From Sphingomicrobium lutaoense (GTDB taxonomy: Bacteria > Pseudomonadota > Alphaproteobacteria > Sphingomonadales > Sphingomonadaceae), in assembly GCF_014195685.1 (NCBI RefSeq), contig NZ_JACICF010000001.1, positions 1,249,317 to 1,313,316 of the forward strand: a DNA stretch of 64,000 bases. Direction: 5' to 3'. Shown here one piece after another: positions 61,647 through 64,000 of the stretch (positions are counted from its first letter, which is position 1; every line of letters begins with the position of its first letter). The notes beneath the pieces were generated by a model. It was not told where the DNA came from and made no database searches. It was given only the letters and a program-made list of their open reading frames with translations. The position numbers and the translations under genes were made by a program.

Positions 61647-62396
61647 TTAGATTGCGGTGCGGCCATAGGCCTGCAGGTTGAAAGGGTGCGAAGAGGACAA
61701 TCCCCCGTCCACGACCAACGCATGGCCGTTGACATAGGATGCCTCGTCGGACGCGAGGAACAGGGCGGCGCGGGCGATCTCGATGGGTTCGCCGCCGCGC
61801 TGGAGGGGATTGAGATGACCCAATCGGTCTTCCTTCCCCTTTGCCCGCGCGCGTTCATAGACGAACTGGGTCATGCCCGTCTCGATAAGGCCGGGGCAGA
61901 TCGCATTGACCCGCACGTTCGATCCGGTGAGCTGCTGGGCTCCGACCTTGACGAGGTTGATCACCGCCGCCTTGGAAGCGGTATAGGCAGGGCCGCCCGC
62001 CCCCGAGCGCAGCCCCGCGACCGAGGCAGTGGCGATGATCGACCCCCCGCCCCTTTCTTTCATGTGCGGGGCGGCATGCTTGATCGCCATCGCCGGGCCG
62101 ATCGTATTGACCCGCAGGATCTCGGCCCAGGCCTTTTCATCCTGTTCGAAAATGCTGTCGAGGCCGCCTGAAATGCCCGCATTGGCGAAGAAGATGTCGA
62201 GGCCGCCATGCCGGGTCACCACTTCGTCGATCAGCGCCGCGACATCGGCTTCGCTGCCTGCGTCGCATCGGGTATCCGCTCCGTGAAGGTCCGCGCCGAC
62301 GACCGTCGCCCCTTCCTGTCGAAAGAGATCGGCGGTGGCCTTGCCGATGCCCGATCCGGCACCGGTGATGATGGCGATTTTGCCTTCGAGCCTCAC
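61647..62396 (-). CDS. SDR-family oxidoreductase (1)
   Basis: 249 residues from a GTG that overlaps the stop of the next SDR (GTGA). Classical SDR motifs: [19 protein letters not shown] (NAD(P) TGxxxGxG), [10 protein letters not shown] (NAG), ATASVAGL with the Ser, and the catalytic YTASK ([14 protein letters not shown]). C-terminal [15 protein letters not shown]. Probably oxidises a hydroxyacyl or alcohol intermediate. 16 bp before the fadJ-like gene. Confidence 0.88.
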   Translation of the reverse strand: MRLEGKIAIITGAGSGIGKATADLFRQEGATVVGADLHGADTRCDAGSEADVAALIDEVVTRHGGLDIFFANAGISGGLDSIFEQDEKAWAEILRVNTIGPAMAIKHAAPHMKERGGGSIIATASVAGLRSGAGGPAYTASKAAVINLVKVGAQQLTGSNVRVNAICPGLIETGMTQFVYERARAKGKEDRLGHLNPLQRGGEPIEIARAALFLASDEASYVNGHALVVDGGLSSSHPFNLQAYGRTAI

Positions 62397-63172
62397 AGCC
62401 CCACTCCGATCGTGCTGCCGCCATCGACCACCAGCGCCTGCCCCGTCATGAAGGAAGAGGCCGGGCTGGCGAGATAGACCGCTGCACCCGCGATTTCCTC
62501 GGGCTCGCCGATCCGCCGCATCGGCGTGTGGCGCGTCACCGTTTTGAGCGTATCGGGATTTTCCCACAGCGCGCGGGCGAAATCGGTGCGGATGAGGCCC
62601 GGCGCGATGCAGTTCACGCGAACGCCCTTGGGGCCATATTCGGCGGCAAGGTTGCGCGCGAGCTGGAAGTCGGCGGCCTTGGAGATGTTGTAGGCGCCGA
62701 TAGTGGTCGAGCTGGTCAGCCCACCGATCGAGGAAATGATGATGATCGAACCGTCTTCGCGGTCGAGCATGTCGGGCGCGGCCATCTGGATCAGCCAATG
62801 GTTCGAGATGATATTGTTCGAAAGGATCTTCTCGAACTGTTCGTCGGAGATGCCCGCCATCGGCCCGTAATAGGGATTGGAGGCAGCGTTGCAGACGAGG
62901 ATATCGATCCGCCCGAACGCCTCGCGCGTGCGCTCGACGAGGTTTTGCAGGGCCTCCTTCGAGGAGATGTTAGCGGCGACCGCGATCGCCCGTCCCTTGC
63001 CATGCTCGTCGCTGATTGCGGTGGCGACATCATCGCAGGCATCCTGCTTGCGGCTCGAGATGACGACATTGGCGCCTTGCGCGGCGAGCGCCTCCGCGAT
63101 GGCCCTCCCGATGCCGCGCGAAGAGCCGGTAATGATCGCGGTCCTGCCCTGAAGGTCGAAAAGGCCGCTCAT
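62393..63172 (-). CDS. SDR-family oxidoreductase (2)
   Basis: 259 residues. [56 protein letters not shown] with [16 protein letters not shown] (Tyr-x3-Lys), and [15 protein letters not shown] are full SDR signatures. Sequence type is like 3-oxoacyl-ACP/-CoA reductases. It overlaps both neighbours by four bases (ATGA with the acyl-CoA dehydrogenase, GTGA with the next SDR), so the operon is tightly coupled. Confidence 0.88.
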   Translation of the reverse strand: MSGLFDLQGRTAIITGSSRGIGRAIAEALAAQGANVVISSRKQDACDDVATAISDEHGKGRAIAVAANISSKEALQNLVERTREAFGRIDILVCNAASNPYYGPMAGISDEQFEKILSNNIISNHWLIQMAAPDMLDREDGSIIIISSIGGLTSSTTIGAYNISKAADFQLARNLAAEYGPKGVRVNCIAPGLIRTDFARALWENPDTLKTVTRHTPMRRIGEPEEIAGAAVYLASPASSFMTGQALVVDGGSTIGVGL

Positions 63173-64000
63173 CCCTCTTTCTCCGCATGCTTGGCATATT
63201 CGAGCCGTGCGATGGTGCGGTTGTGGACTTCGTCGGGACCGTCGGCGAGCCGCAGCGTGCGGATCCCCGCCCAGCTATGCGCGAGCGGCGTGTCCTGCGA
63301 CACGCCCGCGCCGCCAAAGGCCTGGATGGCATCGTCGATGACCTTGAGCGCCATGTTCGGCGCCTTGACCTTGATCATCGCGATCTCGGCCTTGGCTTCC
63401 TTGTTGCCCGCCTTGTCCATCATGTCGGCGGCCTTGAGGCAGAGAAGGCGCGTGCAGTCGATCTCGGTCCGCGCTTCGGCGACGCGCTGTTCCCAGATCG
63501 AATGTTCGGCGATCCGCTTGCCGAAGGCGGTGCGTGACTGGAGCCGCCTAACCATCAGTTCGAGTGCTTCTTCGGCGGCGCCGATGGTGCGCATGCAATG
63601 GTGGATGCGCCCCGGCCCGAGGCGCCCCTGGGCGATTTCGAAGCCTCGCCCTTCGCCCAGCAGCATGTTGGAGGCGGGGATGCGGACATTGTCGAGGCTG
63701 ATTTCCATATGGCCGTGCGGGGCATCGTCATAGCCGAACACCGTCAGCGCGCGATGGATGGTGACGCCCTTCGCATCCATCGGCATCAGCACCATCGACT
63801 GCTGGCGGTAGCGATGCGCCTCGGGGTCGGTCTTGCCCATCAGGATCGCCACCTTGCAGCGCGGATCGCCCGCTCCGCTCGACCACCATTTGCGGCCGTT
63901 GATGACATATTCGTCGCCATCGCGCTCGATCGAAGATTCGATGTTGGTGGCATCGGAGGAAGCCACGCCCGGCTCGGTCATCAGAAAGGCCGAGCGGATT
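63169..64000 (-). CDS. Acyl-CoA dehydrogenase (C-terminal part; runs off the right edge)
   Basis: About 276 residues of the C-terminal part. [19 protein letters not shown] lines the FAD/substrate site, [20 protein letters not shown] and [18 protein letters not shown] follow, with the long helical domain [20 protein letters not shown] and [20 protein letters not shown]. The latter carries the ACAD10/11-type pattern (FadE-like) rather than short-chain ACADs. It oxidises an acyl-CoA at C2-C3. The start lies outside the window. It overlaps the SDR below. Confidence 0.9.
   Translation of the reverse strand, partial: IRSAFLMTEPGVASSDATNIESSIERDGDEYVINGRKWWSSGAGDPRCKVAILMGKTDPEAHRYRQQSMVLMPMDAKGVTIHRALTVFGYDDAPHGHMEISLDNVRIPASNMLLGEGRGFEIAQGRLGPGRIHHCMRTIGAAEEALELMVRRLQSRTAFGKRIAEHSIWEQRVAEARTEIDCTRLLCLKAADMMDKAGNKEAKAEIAMIKVKAPNMALKVIDDAIQAFGGAGVSQDTPLAHSWAGIRTLRLADGPDEVHNRTIARLEYAKHAEKEG

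Overview
The window is GC-rich chromosomal DNA from an alphaproteobacterium, most likely a sphingomonad (Sphingomonadaceae/Sphingomicrobium-like). This rests on family recognition: an F1Fo-ATPase zeta-type inhibitor (DUF1476), an NDUFA12-type complex I accessory subunit, DUF2155 and double cold-shock proteins, an HWE histidine kinase, tandem entericidins, polyproline outer-membrane barrels ending in ERG, and an alphaproteobacterial-style RNase E. No plasmid, phage, insertion sequence, rRNA or CRISPR is visible; the region reads as core genome with a few lineage-specific insertions.

Layout. 1-5.6 kb: the start of a blaI-type repressor with two operator copies, a secreted protein, grxD-bolA-zeta inhibitor, an L,D-transpeptidase, and two tandem polyproline barrel proteins. 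5.7-13.2 kb: carbon metabolism (a quinone oxidoreductase, a lipoprotein and 3-oxoacid CoA-transferase in one leftward operon; an SCP2 protein; an aldehyde dehydrogenase; a ThDP enzyme) plus small proteins and CsbD. 13.3-18.2 kb: thiSG facing an aroQ-accB-accC-ACT-arsC-aat operon whose end overlaps DUF2155 by about 200 bp. 18-22.6 kb: DUF2155, NDUFA12, DUF192, a cold-shock protein and recX, all leftward, then a fatty-acyl-AMP ligase.

22.6-39.3 kb is the tRNA-Trp-secE-nusG-rplKA-rplJL-rpoBC transcription/translation cluster. It is interrupted twice: by a four-helix stress protein and an HWE kinase between nusG and rplK, and by DUF4956 and a CotH-like secreted protein between rplL and rpoB. Each block therefore has its own terminators and apparent promoters. 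39.3-46.1 kb: two entericidins, then a leftward run of amidase, PBP1A, prfB, a lipoprotein methyltransferase and thyA.

46.4-52.8 kb: rne, a BepA-like M48 protease and a DsbA-like thiol oxidoreductase rightward, then rlmE-ppx leftward. 52.9-56.2 kb: tRNA-Gln, a copper P-type ATPase with YHS and HMBD domains, and a SleB-like wall hydrolase. 56.5-64 kb: typA, marR and cytochrome b561, then a leftward acyl-CoA catabolic operon (acyl-CoA dehydrogenase, two SDRs, fused hydratase/dehydrogenase) cut by the window edge.

The most unusual content is the CotH-like/DUF4956 pair lodged between rplL and rpoB, the HWE kinase with a possible AhpD-like N-terminal domain, the tandem polyproline barrels, the aat/DUF2155 antisense overlap, and an orphan rightward terminator beside typA that hints at a small RNA. 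Function calls are by motif and family recognition only; no database search was run.
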